56,547 nucleotides of DNA, from contig JAPLFJ010000018.1 in the NCBI GenBank assembly GCA_026390735.1, forward strand, positions 1 to 56,547, in the 5' to 3' direction. This stretch comes from Ignavibacteriota bacterium (lineage in GTDB: Bacteria; Bacteroidota; Ignavibacteria; Tepidaquicellales; Tepidaquicellaceae). A program made the position numbers and the translations under genes. Shown piece after piece: positions 28,848 through 38,418 of this stretch (the first letter of the stretch is position 1; each line of letters starts with the position of its first letter). Below the pieces are notes generated by a model. It was given only the letters and a program-made list of their open reading frames with translations, had not been told where the DNA came from and ran no database searches.

Positions 28848-29783
28848 CTATATGATAACATCGAACAAAGAACTGATTGATTCGTTCAGATTAGTTCTTA
28901 TTATTGCCTCCGCAAATATTGTGGCAACGCTTTTTACTTCGATTTTTTCTGAGGTCCTTTTTAAAGGGACAGTATCGGTTATATATAATTTTTCTATTGC
29001 TGATGCTTCTATCCTGTCGATTGCTTCGCCCGATAAAATCGGATGGGTGCAGGCACCATAAACTTTAAGCGCACCTTTTTCTTTAATCGCATTCACTGCA
29101 TTTACAAAGGTACCTGCTGTATCTATAAGGTCATCTATTATCAAAACGTTTTTATCCTTAACTTCACCGATGATATTCATTATCTCGGCTACATTCTGTT
29201 TTGGTCTTCTTTTATCTATTAATATCAAACCTGCGTCAAGACGTTTAGCATATGCTCTTGCCATTTTAATGCTTCCGACATCAGGTGAACATACAGCAAG
29301 GTTTGGAATCTGCATATCGTGAAAATGTTTAAGGAAAACTGCCGAGCCGTATAAGTGGTCGACAGGTATATCGAAAAACCCCTGAATCTGCGCAGCGTGA
29401 AGGTCCATTGTGATAACCCTGTCGGCACCTGCTTTTTCGAGCAGATTGGCAACAAGTTTAGCAGTGATGGAAACTCTCGGCTGGTCTTTTCTGTCCTGTC
29501 TTGCATAACCAAAGTAAGGAATGACTGCATTCACTCTTGCTGCAGAAGAACGTTTTGCGGCATCGAGCATTATCAGCATTTCCATCAGATTGTCCGAAGG
29601 AGGATTTGTTGACTGAATAATAAAAACGTCTCTTCCCCTAATGTTCTCATTGTATCGCATCCAGATTTCACCGTCTGAAAAGTGTTTTAACTCACAGGCA
29701 CCGAGCGAAACGCCTAAAACATTAACTATTTTTTCTCCAAGCTGATGAGAAGTTGTTCCGGTAAATATTTTCAAGTTTGACAT
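28848..29783 (-). CDS. prs: Ribose-phosphate pyrophosphokinase (PRPP synthetase)
   Basis: A 311-residue class I PRPP synthetase making PRPP from ribose 5-phosphate and ATP, the precursor used by purC-pathway enzymes and by upp in this window. Seen: FSDGEIWMRYNENIRG, the flexible-loop region PYFGYARQDRK, MDLHAAQIQGFFDIPVDHLY, and the PRPP loop IIDDLIDTAGT. Length is normal. It is divergent from the glycyl radical enzyme gene across 200 bases. Confidence 0.95.
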   Translation of the reverse strand: MSNLKIFTGTTSHQLGEKIVNVLGVSLGACELKHFSDGEIWMRYNENIRGRDVFIIQSTNPPSDNLMEMLIMLDAAKRSSAARVNAVIPYFGYARQDRKDQPRVSITAKLVANLLEKAGADRVITMDLHAAQIQGFFDIPVDHLYGSAVFLKHFHDMQIPNLAVCSPDVGSIKMARAYAKRLDAGLILIDKRRPKQNVAEIMNIIGEVKDKNVLIIDDLIDTAGTFVNAVNAIKEKGALKVYGACTHPILSGEAIDRIEASAIEKLYITDTVPLKRTSEKIEVKSVATIFAEAIIRTNLNESISSLFDVII

Positions 29784-29983
29784 TTTTTGAAGTAATTATT
29801 TAGGGTTAAAATTATCAATAAACTTACATTAAATCAAACCATTATAAAAGGATTTAATCCCGATAGTTTAACTTGAAATATCCGTCGGAATTCATGCATT
29901 TACAATACTCTTTTCCGTTTTATCTGTTTAAAAAATGAAGTAACTTGAAAAAGAAATAATATATTAATAATTAAATTTTATTA

Positions 29984-32473
29984 ATGCATATGAAGCTCTC
30001 AGATAAAGAAGTCCAGTCCACTCCTTCAACAGAAAGAGTTAGCCTAATACGGTCGAGATATTTAAACGAACCGCTCTATATAGATTCAGAATACATTAAA
30101 TATTATACCGAAGCACACAGTAAAACAGACGGGCAGAATGTTTTTGAAAGGCGGGCGGAATCCCACTCTTATGCAATGGAACATCTTACTCCGGTAATCC
30201 GTGAGTTCGACCTTATTGCAGGAAGTAAAACTCGATATGTTCGCGGCGCAATCCCATATTGCAATTATGCCTCGCGTTATATTCTTCGTGAATTCAAGAA
30301 TGAAGAAGCCGAGGCTCAGGACGCATTTACGGATATTGGCGAAGGCGGCGGCATAGCTAAGGCAAAGGAGATTGCCAAAAAAGGCGAATATGAATTTTTC
30401 TGCAAAAAATATCTTATCAGCAAGGAAGATAAAAATACATTAAAGAGTTCTGCTGAGTATTTTCTCGGTAAGAGTATGCAGGACGTAGGGGATTCTCTCT
30501 GGAAAAATGTTTACGATAAGGCCGAATACATAGATAAAGGATGGCAGGCTGGACTTTACACTGCTCCGCACGACCCTGCGCCAGAAGGAAGGTATGTGCT
30601 TGATTTTGAAACTGCTCTTAATCAGGGATTAAATGGAATCATTGAGAGATTAAAAGATAAAATTAAGAATGCAGAAGTAACCGATTTCAAGTCGGCGGAA
30701 AAGATTTATTTCTGGCGTGCAGGTATCCGAACACTCGAAGCGACAATCCAATGGGCAAAGAACTACGGCCTTGAAGCAGAAAGGCTTTCTAAAAAAGAGA
30801 AAGACCCTGACAGAAAAAAGGAACTGGAAGAAATTGCAGAGAGATGTTTTTATGTCCCTGCAAACAAACCCCGAAATTTCCGCGATGCAATGCAGTCATT
30901 CTGGTTTATATATATTGCAGGGCATATAGAAGGTGCACACCTTGGTTATTCGCCGGGAAGGTTTGACCGATATATGTATCCATTCTATAAAATGGATAAA
31001 GATGCGGGTACGATAACAGATGCCGAAGTGCTTGAACTTCTTGAAATATTACGCGTGAAGATGACGGAGATTGAATATGTTGCTTCTTTTTCCTGGGCTG
31101 GGCTTGGCTCAGGAAATCTGTTTCAGAATATGATTCTTGCAGGACTTGATGAAAAAGGACACCGTGGCGATAATGAACTTTCTTTATTAATTCTGCAATC
31201 TGCGATTAATTGCCAGACAACACAACCAACGTTATCTATATGGTATGACGACTCGTTGAGTGAAGAGTTTTTGTTAAAGGCAATTGACTGTGTAAAGACG
31301 GGATGTGGTTTTCCTGCATGGTTCAACCTTAAAGTTTTCATTCAGCACGAACTGCAGAAATCAAATCTGCCTGTTTCTGTAATACGTAAGTATGCGGCAA
31401 TGGGAGGATGTACAGAACCTACTATGGAAGGAATGAGCTATGGAGTAGTTCAGGCAGGATTCATAAATCACGGTAAACTTTTTGAACTTGCAATGAACGG
31501 CGGGAAAGACCCGCGTACAGGAATTCAGTTCGATGAAACTAAAATACCATCTGATTTTGAAGAATTATATATTGCGTATAAATTTCATTTGAGGAATTCT
31601 ATTCGCAACTGGCAGAGATACTGGAACTTTGTTATGTCTGCACACAGGCAGACCTGTAACCTGATTTTTTCGTCCGTACTTGTCAGGGATTGCATTGAGA
31701 GGGGACTTTCTCTGGACGACGGAGGTGCAGTATGTAACGGTACTCCGACTACTCTCAGCAGCGGAATGGTAAATGTTGTAAATTCTCTAGCAGTCGTAAA
31801 GAAACTTGTGGACGATGAGAAACTGTTATCAATGGATGAGATGCGTACTGTGATTTCAAAAAACTGGGAAGGATACGATAAAATAAGGAATAAAGCAGTA
31901 TCTGTTCCTAAATGGGGTAATAACAATGATTATGCCGACAGTATATACGAAGATTTGTTCGATGTGTATTGCGGATACGTTTCAGAACAGAAAAATTATC
32001 TCGGTGAACCTTATGACCCGTCTATGCTGGCAATAAGCACACATGCACCATTCGGTAAAGTCTGCGGAGCAACTCCCGACGGAAGGTTCGAAGGCGAAAC
32101 TCTATGCGACGGAGTCACTTCTCCGTTCCCCGGGACCGATACAAACGGGCCGCTTGCAGTATTGCTTTCGGCAGGAAAGATTGACCATTCTAAAATCCGC
32201 GGCGGACTTCATAACATGAAATTCCATCCGACAGTTTTGAAGGGAATACAGGGTTCTAAGAAACTATTAAGTCTGATTAAAACTTATTTCGATACACTCG
32301 GATTCCAGATACAGTTTAATGTTGTTGACAGCGGGATGCTAGCTGATGCACAGAAGCATCCTGAAAATTACAGGGACTTAATCGTTCGTGTTGCGGGATT
32401 CAGTGCGTTCTTTGTTGAACTTGGAAAAACCATTCAGGATGAAATCATCAGGCGAACCGAACATAGCATCTGA
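29984..32473 (+). CDS. Glycyl radical enzyme, dehydratase/lyase type, substrate unknown
   Basis: An 829-residue pyruvate formate-lyase-like enzyme. The radical glycine is G805 in RVAGFSA near the C-terminus; the thiyl cysteine is C476 in GGCTEPTMEG, with E478 two residues later. The C-x-E pair is found in eliminating or decarboxylating members (glycerol dehydratase, choline lyase, hydroxyproline dehydratase, hydroxyphenylacetate decarboxylase), whereas true PFL has adjacent cysteines; this is therefore not PFL. The exact GCTEP is unusual, since GCVEP is common. The first ATG (29984) is followed by another two codons later. It is followed by its activase with a 35-base overlap. No microcompartment genes are nearby. 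The enzyme is expected to be oxygen-sensitive. Confidence 0.9.
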   Translation: MHMKLSDKEVQSTPSTERVSLIRSRYLNEPLYIDSEYIKYYTEAHSKTDGQNVFERRAESHSYAMEHLTPVIREFDLIAGSKTRYVRGAIPYCNYASRYILREFKNEEAEAQDAFTDIGEGGGIAKAKEIAKKGEYEFFCKKYLISKEDKNTLKSSAEYFLGKSMQDVGDSLWKNVYDKAEYIDKGWQAGLYTAPHDPAPEGRYVLDFETALNQGLNGIIERLKDKIKNAEVTDFKSAEKIYFWRAGIRTLEATIQWAKNYGLEAERLSKKEKDPDRKKELEEIAERCFYVPANKPRNFRDAMQSFWFIYIAGHIEGAHLGYSPGRFDRYMYPFYKMDKDAGTITDAEVLELLEILRVKMTEIEYVASFSWAGLGSGNLFQNMILAGLDEKGHRGDNELSLLILQSAINCQTTQPTLSIWYDDSLSEEFLLKAIDCVKTGCGFPAWFNLKVFIQHELQKSNLPVSVIRKYAAMGGCTEPTMEGMSYGVVQAGFINHGKLFELAMNGGKDPRTGIQFDETKIPSDFEELYIAYKFHLRNSIRNWQRYWNFVMSAHRQTCNLIFSSVLVRDCIERGLSLDDGGAVCNGTPTTLSSGMVNVVNSLAVVKKLVDDEKLLSMDEMRTVISKNWEGYDKIRNKAVSVPKWGNNNDYADSIYEDLFDVYCGYVSEQKNYLGEPYDPSMLAISTHAPFGKVCGATPDGRFEGETLCDGVTSPFPGTDTNGPLAVLLSAGKIDHSKIRGGLHNMKFHPTVLKGIQGSKKLLSLIKTYFDTLGFQIQFNVVDSGMLADAQKHPENYRDLIVRVAGFSAFFVELGKTIQDEIIRRTEHSI

Positions 32474-33377
32474 TTGTGCACTGATATTTGATGTACAGGA
32501 TTTATCTGTTCAGGATGGTCCGGGTATCCGAACAACTGTTTTTATGAAAGGTTGTCCTTTGAAATGCAAATGGTGTGCTAACCCTGAAGGTCAGAACCTT
32601 CACGTAGAGTTTATGCATATTAAATCTCTGTGCGGGAAAAATTATAATTGTGTTTTCGTCTGCCCATATCATTCTGCAACTGCGGAAAATGATTATCCTG
32701 AATTCAATCACAGTATCTGCAATGATTGTGTAACACGTGAATGTGTTGACCACTGTCCTTCACAGGCAATTAAATTTACAGGCAGGTATTTAACAACGGA
32801 TGAGCTGATTAAAAGAATAAGACCAAACTTATCATACTATAAAAATTCAGGGGGGGGAGTTACTTTTTCAGGCGGTGAACCTTTCCTGCAGGCTGGTTTC
32901 ATAAGTAATTTCATTGAGAATACGCAGCCTTTGGGTTTGTCAGTAGGGGTAGAAACCTGCGGAATGTTCGACTGGGAAGAAGTGAAAAAGATTGCAAATA
33001 AATTTGATTTCATTTACTTTGATTTAAAGTGTATGGACAGCGATGTACATAAAAGTGTGACAGGTAGTGAAAATGTGAAAATACTAAATAACCTGAAAAA
33101 CCTTACCCAGATGAACAATGAGAACATAACTGTTTCTGTTCCTGTTATTCCGGGAGTAAATGATTCTGATGAACAGATAAAAGATATTGCAGTGTTTTGC
33201 AAAGATATCGATATTAAACGAATAAGGCTTTTGCCCTATCATTTTCTCGGTGAGAGTAAATACGCAAACCTTGGAAGAACATACTTAATGGAAAAAGACT
33301 TATCAGTTCCTCAGCATATACTTGCGGGTCTTAAGAAAACCGTAGAAGTCCTTGAAATTCATTGCAGTATAGAATAG
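32439..33377 (+). CDS. Glycyl-radical enzyme activating protein (radical SAM)
   Basis: I start this at the ATG at 32439 (312 residues), overlapping the enzyme gene by 35 bases; an earlier ATG at 32388 would overlap more and adds residues absent from the family. The core starts IFDVQDLSVQDGPGIRTTVF, then the radical-SAM cluster CPLKCKWC (CxxxCxxC). A ferredoxin-like insert follows with CNDCVTRECVDHCP, and an incomplete first set (CGKNYNCVFVCP) with one cysteine fewer than usual. SGGGVTFSGGEP is the SAM-binding GGE motif. It installs the glycyl radical on G805 of the neighbour. Confidence 0.9.
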   Translation: MKSSGEPNIASDCALIFDVQDLSVQDGPGIRTTVFMKGCPLKCKWCANPEGQNLHVEFMHIKSLCGKNYNCVFVCPYHSATAENDYPEFNHSICNDCVTRECVDHCPSQAIKFTGRYLTTDELIKRIRPNLSYYKNSGGGVTFSGGEPFLQAGFISNFIENTQPLGLSVGVETCGMFDWEEVKKIANKFDFIYFDLKCMDSDVHKSVTGSENVKILNNLKNLTQMNNENITVSVPVIPGVNDSDEQIKDIAVFCKDIDIKRIRLLPYHFLGESKYANLGRTYLMEKDLSVPQHILAGLKKTVEVLEIHCSIE

Positions 33378-33395
33378 AGTTATTATAATTTCTAA

Positions 33396-34493
33396 TCAGG
33401 CCGAATAGAATTTCTTAATAGTATCGCAGACTTCCAGCACCTGTTCCTTCTTCAGTTCAGGGAAACTCGGAAGGTTAATCCCGCGTATTGCAAGTTCTTC
33501 TGCAACTCTGAATTTCTGATATGTATGCGTAAACATCGGCATCGTATGAGCAGGATAAAATGTCGGACGAGTTTCAATCCCATTATCAGAAAGAAATTTT
33601 CTTAATGCCTCTCTGGTTTTTACATTTTCTGTCATTATCGAATACATCCAGTATGAATGAACTGTGTCCTTCGCTTCTTTATGAGTGACAACAGGAAGTT
33701 CTTTTAGGTTTTCGTTATAAGTATCTGCTATAAATCTTTTCTTCTTTAAAATATCTTCTGCCCTTTCAAGTTGTGCAAGTCCTATCGCCGCACAGATGTT
33801 TGTCATCCTGTAATTGTATCCGATAACATCGTGCCAGTATTCTCTTACAGTAGAAACACCGTGCATCTTTAAATGATAAGCTTTGTCGTAAAGATAATAA
33901 TCGTTCGATACAACCATTCCGCCTTCACCCGTTGTGATAGTTTTATTTCCATAGAAGCTGAATGTTGATATGTTTCCGAATGTTCCTGCGTACTTACCTT
34001 TGTACTGAGAGCCGAAAGCTTCTGCGCAATCTTCAATCACAAAAAGATTGTTATCATTTGCGATTTTCATTATAGCATCCATATCACACATCTGTCCGTA
34101 AAGATGAACAACCATAATGGCTTTAGTTTTCGGCGTAATCTTTTTCTTAATGTCTTCAGCGTCCATCTGCCAGGTTTCTTCAACAGAATCAACGAATACA
34201 GGCGTCGCGCCTGTGTAGATAATCGAACTCACAGAAGCAATGTACGTAAATGTCGGAACGATAACCTCGTCGCCTGAAGTAATACCAAGTGTTTCAAGAG
34301 CAAGATGAAGTGCAGTAGTCCCGTTGGAAACAGCAGTCGCATACTTAACGTTTATAAACTCCGAGAATTTATCTTCAAATTCCTTTATGAATTTTCCTTT
34401 AGAGGAAATCCAGGTGGAGTCCAGGCATTCATTAACGTATTTCTTTTCGTTACCCGCTAAATTCGGTATGTACAGAGGAATCTTATATCCCAT
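33396..34493 (-). CDS. DegT/DnrJ/EryC1/StrS-family sugar aminotransferase
   Basis: A 365-residue PLP enzyme that transaminates nucleotide-linked keto sugars. Seen: SNGTTALHLALETLG (56-70), GDEVIVPTFTYIAS, IEDCAEAFGS with D155, and the Schiff-base lysine K184 in FYGNKTITTGEGG. The pattern is closest to GDP-perosamine-synthase-like members, but the sugar is not certain. It ends an envelope-sugar cluster with three GT9 glycosyltransferases and wecB on the same strand and starts 5 bases after the first of them. Confidence 0.88.
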   Translation of the reverse strand: MGYKIPLYIPNLAGNEKKYVNECLDSTWISSKGKFIKEFEDKFSEFINVKYATAVSNGTTALHLALETLGITSGDEVIVPTFTYIASVSSIIYTGATPVFVDSVEETWQMDAEDIKKKITPKTKAIMVVHLYGQMCDMDAIMKIANDNNLFVIEDCAEAFGSQYKGKYAGTFGNISTFSFYGNKTITTGEGGMVVSNDYYLYDKAYHLKMHGVSTVREYWHDVIGYNYRMTNICAAIGLAQLERAEDILKKKRFIADTYNENLKELPVVTHKEAKDTVHSYWMYSIMTENVKTREALRKFLSDNGIETRPTFYPAHTMPMFTHTYQKFRVAEELAIRGINLPSFPELKKEQVLEVCDTIKKFYSA

Positions 34494-34498
34494 AATAA

Positions 34499-35641
34499 TT
34501 ATTTTTTAAAATTATTAACTGAGCTAATTATTTTGTTTAAATCAATCATATCTATGCACTCAAGGTTGTTCGGACATTTGCGTTTCCAGCAAGGAGAACA
34601 CTCAAGGTCTTTCGGAAACAGCTTAACGCCGTAATCATAAAGTTCAATTTCCTGATGACAGGAAAGTCCGTACCAGCTAATTATATATTTCTGCAAAGCA
34701 ATTGCAAGGTGCATTCCGAAACTATCACCCGATACAACAATATCAGGAATTGACATATAGCAGGCACCGCGTCTAATACCTTCTGTAGTCGGAGTATTTA
34801 TTATTCTGCGCTTTTGGTCATCACTGAAACTGTTAAATATAATATTGTTCCTTTCAGAGTCTTCTCTTCCGCCAAGAAGCATAATCATATTCTTCTCATT
34901 CTTAATTAATTCTTCGATTAACTTGACGTGCTGTTCAATCGTCATTTTCTTGTTTGGAAACAATTCTGAGCAACCTGTATTAAAACCTACGTATATTTTA
35001 TTCGAATCATATTTGAAAGATGTTTTGTAACTGTCAACGTGTGCCTGTTCTTCTTCAGTAAGACTGAAAACATACCTGTCTCTTTCATACTTAAGCTCGA
35101 ATACATCGTGAATTATTTCAACTCCTGTTTTAGTATTCTCTCTGAATTTTTTCTGGTCATCTATTCCGAGTATATAACTTTCCATTGCAGTTTCATTAGC
35201 AGGTACAATCTTTCCGTCTCCGTTAAGCAGGAAACCGAGTTTCTTTTTAGCTTTCACTTCATTCGTAAATGCACAGGCATAATCAGATTTATCAGCGTTC
35301 ATAACTAAATCATATTCTAAATTTCTTGCAATCATACGGCTCTCATCAGACCAAAGGAAAAGTTTGTCAATGTATTCATTATTAAAAAGAATCTTTTCTG
35401 CATTCGGCATAGTCATCCAGTGAATTGTACTGACAGGAAATTTCCTTTTTAATGCAGGAAGCAGGGGAGTATTATCAAGTACGTTTCCCAGGGCATCAAG
35501 AGATACTATCAGGATTTTTGTTCCCATCTTTCCTTCTTCATCCATAGCACAGCCGCTTTCAAGGCAGTTGTAGTATGGTTTGCAGGGTTTATATCCTGAA
35601 AACTTTTTACAGTTGGGTATTGTCAGATCTTTTAATTCCAT
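34499..35641 (-). CDS. Glycosyltransferase family 9 (heptosyltransferase-like), first of three
   Basis: A 380-residue GT-B enzyme of the ADP-heptose:LPS heptosyltransferase family. The GT9 core begins near residue 42 (KILIVSLDALGNVLDNTPLLPALKRKFP), later VGFNTGCSELFPNKKM, IPDIVVSGDSFGMHLAIAL, and the C-terminal CSPCWKRKCPNNLECIDMI. About 40 N-terminal residues with four cysteines (C11, C20, C26, C31) precede the core and are not typical; they could bind a metal. DALGN replaces the usual D.IGD. Donor and acceptor unknown. Confidence 0.83.
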   Translation of the reverse strand: MELKDLTIPNCKKFSGYKPCKPYYNCLESGCAMDEEGKMGTKILIVSLDALGNVLDNTPLLPALKRKFPVSTIHWMTMPNAEKILFNNEYIDKLFLWSDESRMIARNLEYDLVMNADKSDYACAFTNEVKAKKKLGFLLNGDGKIVPANETAMESYILGIDDQKKFRENTKTGVEIIHDVFELKYERDRYVFSLTEEEQAHVDSYKTSFKYDSNKIYVGFNTGCSELFPNKKMTIEQHVKLIEELIKNEKNMIMLLGGREDSERNNIIFNSFSDDQKRRIINTPTTEGIRRGACYMSIPDIVVSGDSFGMHLAIALQKYIISWYGLSCHQEIELYDYGVKLFPKDLECSPCWKRKCPNNLECIDMIDLNKIISSVNNFKK

Positions 35642-35642
35642 T

Positions 35643-36659
35643 CTATATTATTATATGTTTTAAAACTTCTTCGGTTGATATTCCATTCTCAATGCCACAT
35701 TGTTTCTTATCACTGCTGCAATTAGAATCGCAGAAATCTTTTGCTACTTCAAGGTTAATTGATTTCCTATTTAATACACCCCAGTGTTTAACACAGTTCA
35801 TAGGTCTTTTGCAGTGAATTCCTATGCATTTTCTGTCTAAAGCATCAGCAAGATGTATAGGGCCTGTAGAAGAACATACCATTAAGTCGGCTACAGAAAT
35901 AATCTTAATCAGTTTCCTTAAGTCATCTATATCGTCTGAAACATCTACAATTCTTTTATCGTTTATTTCTTTTACTTTCTTTTTAAATTCCTGTGTCATT
36001 TCAAAAGCAGTAAGCAGAATTGCAAAATCCTTATCTGGGTACTTGCTGACAATTTTGTTAAGGAGTTCATAATATTTATCTTCACCCCAGTTAGGTGCTG
36101 AGTTTTTAGAACCTGTGTGAAGAACTATTCTGAAAGTGTCTTTATTAATATTCTTACTAATCAGGTAATCATGTATATCTGTTTTCTCCTGTTCAGAAAC
36201 AAATATCTCTGGCTGATAATTATCAGTTTTCACGCCAATCTTTCTTGCAAGGTCCATGCAATAATCTGCCTCGTGCCTTAAAGGAGTATAATTATTGCGT
36301 GAAACACTTTTCATAAATGTAATTATTTCGTACAATATTCTTCCTACTCCAATTCTTTGTTTCACTCTGCCCCAGAACAACTGGTATGCTGCTCTTTCAG
36401 TCGGGTGAATGAGAAGACCATAATCAAACTTCAACGATTTAATCTTCTTAACAACCTCCCGGAAAGTTTCTTTTGACAAATCATCTGTTATGATTTCATC
36501 AATGTATGGATTATTCCAAAGAATCTTAGCAGTGTTCGGCTGAGTTAAAGTTGCCACGAATGCATCGGGGAAAACTTTTTTAATCTCACGCGGAATTGCA
36601 GTAATCATAACAACATCACCTACTCTGTCCGTGCGCACTATTAATATTCTCTTTGACAT
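35643..36659 (-). CDS. Glycosyltransferase family 9 (heptosyltransferase-like), second of three
   Basis: A 338-residue GT9 enzyme: RILIVRTDRVGDVVMITAIPREIKKVFP opens the fold, then VVLHTGSKNSAPNWGEDKYYEL for donor binding and ADLMVCSSTGPIHLADALDRKCIGI with the family's STGPxHLA motif. The C-terminus has four cysteines (DFCDSNCSSDKKQCG). It probably works on the inner face of the cytoplasmic membrane on LPS core or a similar glycolipid. It is one base from the neighbouring GT9 gene on one side and directly abuts the other. Confidence 0.88.
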   Translation of the reverse strand: MSKRILIVRTDRVGDVVMITAIPREIKKVFPDAFVATLTQPNTAKILWNNPYIDEIITDDLSKETFREVVKKIKSLKFDYGLLIHPTERAAYQLFWGRVKQRIGVGRILYEIITFMKSVSRNNYTPLRHEADYCMDLARKIGVKTDNYQPEIFVSEQEKTDIHDYLISKNINKDTFRIVLHTGSKNSAPNWGEDKYYELLNKIVSKYPDKDFAILLTAFEMTQEFKKKVKEINDKRIVDVSDDIDDLRKLIKIISVADLMVCSSTGPIHLADALDRKCIGIHCKRPMNCVKHWGVLNRKSINLEVAKDFCDSNCSSDKKQCGIENGISTEEVLKHIII

Positions 36660-37700
36660 CTATTTCTTCTGAATATTAAGGTTGTTTTTCTTAATTAACT
36701 CTTCAAATTTCACGAGAATGGATTGTTTGGATAATTCAGTCATACATACATTCCCAATCTCGCATTCAAGAAGGTTACAGTGCAGGCAATCAAGTTTTGT
36801 ATTCTCAACAGTGACATTATGTTCGCCATAAGGACCCTGAAGTTTTGGGTTAGTAGGACCATAAATTCCCAGAACAGGAACTTCTGCAGCACCCGCAAGG
36901 TGCAGAGGTCCTGAATCATTCCCAATCACGACTTTACATGTTTTAATTAAAGCAGCTAAATATCTTATCGGACTGTCTGGAATTATAAATGAAATATCTT
37001 TGAAATGATTTTTAATCTCCTGTGCATCTTTAAACTCTTTTTTATTGCCCCACAGAATCAGGAACTTTACGTTGTACCTGCTGTGTATTAAAGACATCAG
37101 TTCAATATAATCTTTAATCTTATATCTTTTAGATTCCCATCCGCCTGTTATAGCCAGACCTACGAGAAAATCATTTTCCAGTTTGTTATCTTTTATGTAC
37201 TTATCGGCATATTCTTTGTGAACTACGTTGACGGACAGATTGAGTTTCTTTGATATAATAGGAATTCCCGCTTTAATAAGTGCATCGAGATTAAAATCAC
37301 TGTTATGTACTTCGCCGCCTCTTCCGACTATTTTAATGTTATAAGCATAACTTCTGCCTCTGAATCTGAAACCAATCCTGTATTTAGCACCTGTAACATA
37401 AGTTAACAATGCAGTTCTCGGATTTCCAAAAAGATCGATGACAAGGTTATATCCTTTATCTCGTATGTGCCTGAGCAAATCCCATGATTTATCTATTCTT
37501 GCGTCGAATGTTAAAACTCTGTCGATGTAATGATTGTCCATTAATACATCACGGTTTTTAATAAGAGTAAGATAATCAATATGTGCATTCGGGAAGTACT
37601 CTCTTAAATTTGGTAATACAGGAGTTGACATAAGCACGTCGCCTATGCCTCCGAATTTTATCACAAGAATCTTTCTTACATCGTCTTTGTTGATTTTCAA
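36660..37700 (-). CDS. Glycosyltransferase family 9 (heptosyltransferase-like), third of three
   Basis: A 346-residue GT9 enzyme with KILVIKFGGIGDVLMSTPVLPNL (the IGD loop), LAITGGWESKRYKIKDY, CKVVIGNDSGPLHLAGAAEVPVLGIYGPTNP (NDSGPxHLA), and CLHCNLLECEIGNVC near the end. It is the most canonical of the trio, closest to WaaF/WaaC types. Together with gmhA and waaA elsewhere in the window it supports heptose-containing LPS core, though the true donor sugar is not provable here. Confidence 0.9.
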   Translation of the reverse strand: MKINKDDVRKILVIKFGGIGDVLMSTPVLPNLREYFPNAHIDYLTLIKNRDVLMDNHYIDRVLTFDARIDKSWDLLRHIRDKGYNLVIDLFGNPRTALLTYVTGAKYRIGFRFRGRSYAYNIKIVGRGGEVHNSDFNLDALIKAGIPIISKKLNLSVNVVHKEYADKYIKDNKLENDFLVGLAITGGWESKRYKIKDYIELMSLIHSRYNVKFLILWGNKKEFKDAQEIKNHFKDISFIIPDSPIRYLAALIKTCKVVIGNDSGPLHLAGAAEVPVLGIYGPTNPKLQGPYGEHNVTVENTKLDCLHCNLLECEIGNVCMTELSKQSILVKFEELIKKNNLNIQKK

Positions 37701-37701
37701 A

Positions 37702-38418
37702 TCAAATATTCTCTAAAATTATAAAATTGTTTTCCTTCGATGTCACTTTTGTATCAAATAATACTTTAGACTTATAACTGCATAAGTCATTTATTGTACA
37801 ATCGTAACATTCTGGTTTTATTGCTTTACATACATTTCTTCCGAAACGAATCAAGTTCGTATGAAAAGAAATTTTATATTTATCAGGAATAATCTTACCC
37901 GATAATTCAAACGTTTCGTCAGGTGTCTTTGTATCAACTGCGCCTACCCGGTTTAATATTCTGTGTATATGAGTATCAACGGGAAAAACTTCTCTTCCCA
38001 TACCAAATGCAAGTACACAGGAGATAGTTTTCTTCCCGATTCCTTTGTACTGCAGCAACTCTTCATAAACTTCATCATCAGACATTTTCTTCAGGTAATT
38101 TAGTGATAAATTACCAAAGTTTTTATACATCAAATTAAGCATCTCTTTAATGTTTGCAGATTTAGTATTTGCCAGGCCGCAAACTTTAATCGATTTTTTT
38201 ATTCTATCAATAGGGGAGTTCATTACTTCTTCCCATTTCCTGAATTCTTTCTTTAAATTAGTGAATGCTATATACGATGTCTTGTCAGTTGTATTCTGCG
38301 AAAGTTTTGTCGCAATCAGTACATCCATTAAATCAGGTTTCCGTTTTACAGGTTTCCTTTTCTCACCGAAAGAATCCTCTATCCGGTTTATAATTTTCTC
38401 AAGCCGTTTTAGAGTCAA
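37702..38418 (-). CDS. nth: Endonuclease III (DNA glycosylase/AP lyase)
   Basis: A 238-residue base-excision repair enzyme. Helix-hairpin-helix YKGIGKKTISCVLAFG carries the catalytic lysine, VDTHIHRILNRVG the catalytic aspartate, and the C-terminal C-x6-C-x2-C-x5-C set (CKAIKPECYDCTINDLC) binds a [4Fe-4S] cluster. It is slightly longer than the E. coli enzyme (211). It lies inside the glycan gene cluster, overlapping the 3' end of wecB by 4 bases, one base before the GT9 genes; the association looks positional rather than functional. Confidence 0.92.
   Translation of the reverse strand: MTLKRLEKIINRIEDSFGEKRKPVKRKPDLMDVLIATKLSQNTTDKTSYIAFTNLKKEFRKWEEVMNSPIDRIKKSIKVCGLANTKSANIKEMLNLMYKNFGNLSLNYLKKMSDDEVYEELLQYKGIGKKTISCVLAFGMGREVFPVDTHIHRILNRVGAVDTKTPDETFELSGKIIPDKYKISFHTNLIRFGRNVCKAIKPECYDCTINDLCSYKSKVLFDTKVTSKENNFIILENI

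Noticed and set aside
32388-32438. Upstream ATG for the glycyl-radical activase
   Set aside because: It would overlap the enzyme gene by 86 bases and add residues not seen in the family; the ATG at 32439 fits better.
29984-32473. Pyruvate formate-lyase
   Set aside because: The active site has one cysteine followed by glutamate two residues on (C476, E478) instead of the adjacent cysteine pair of PFL.
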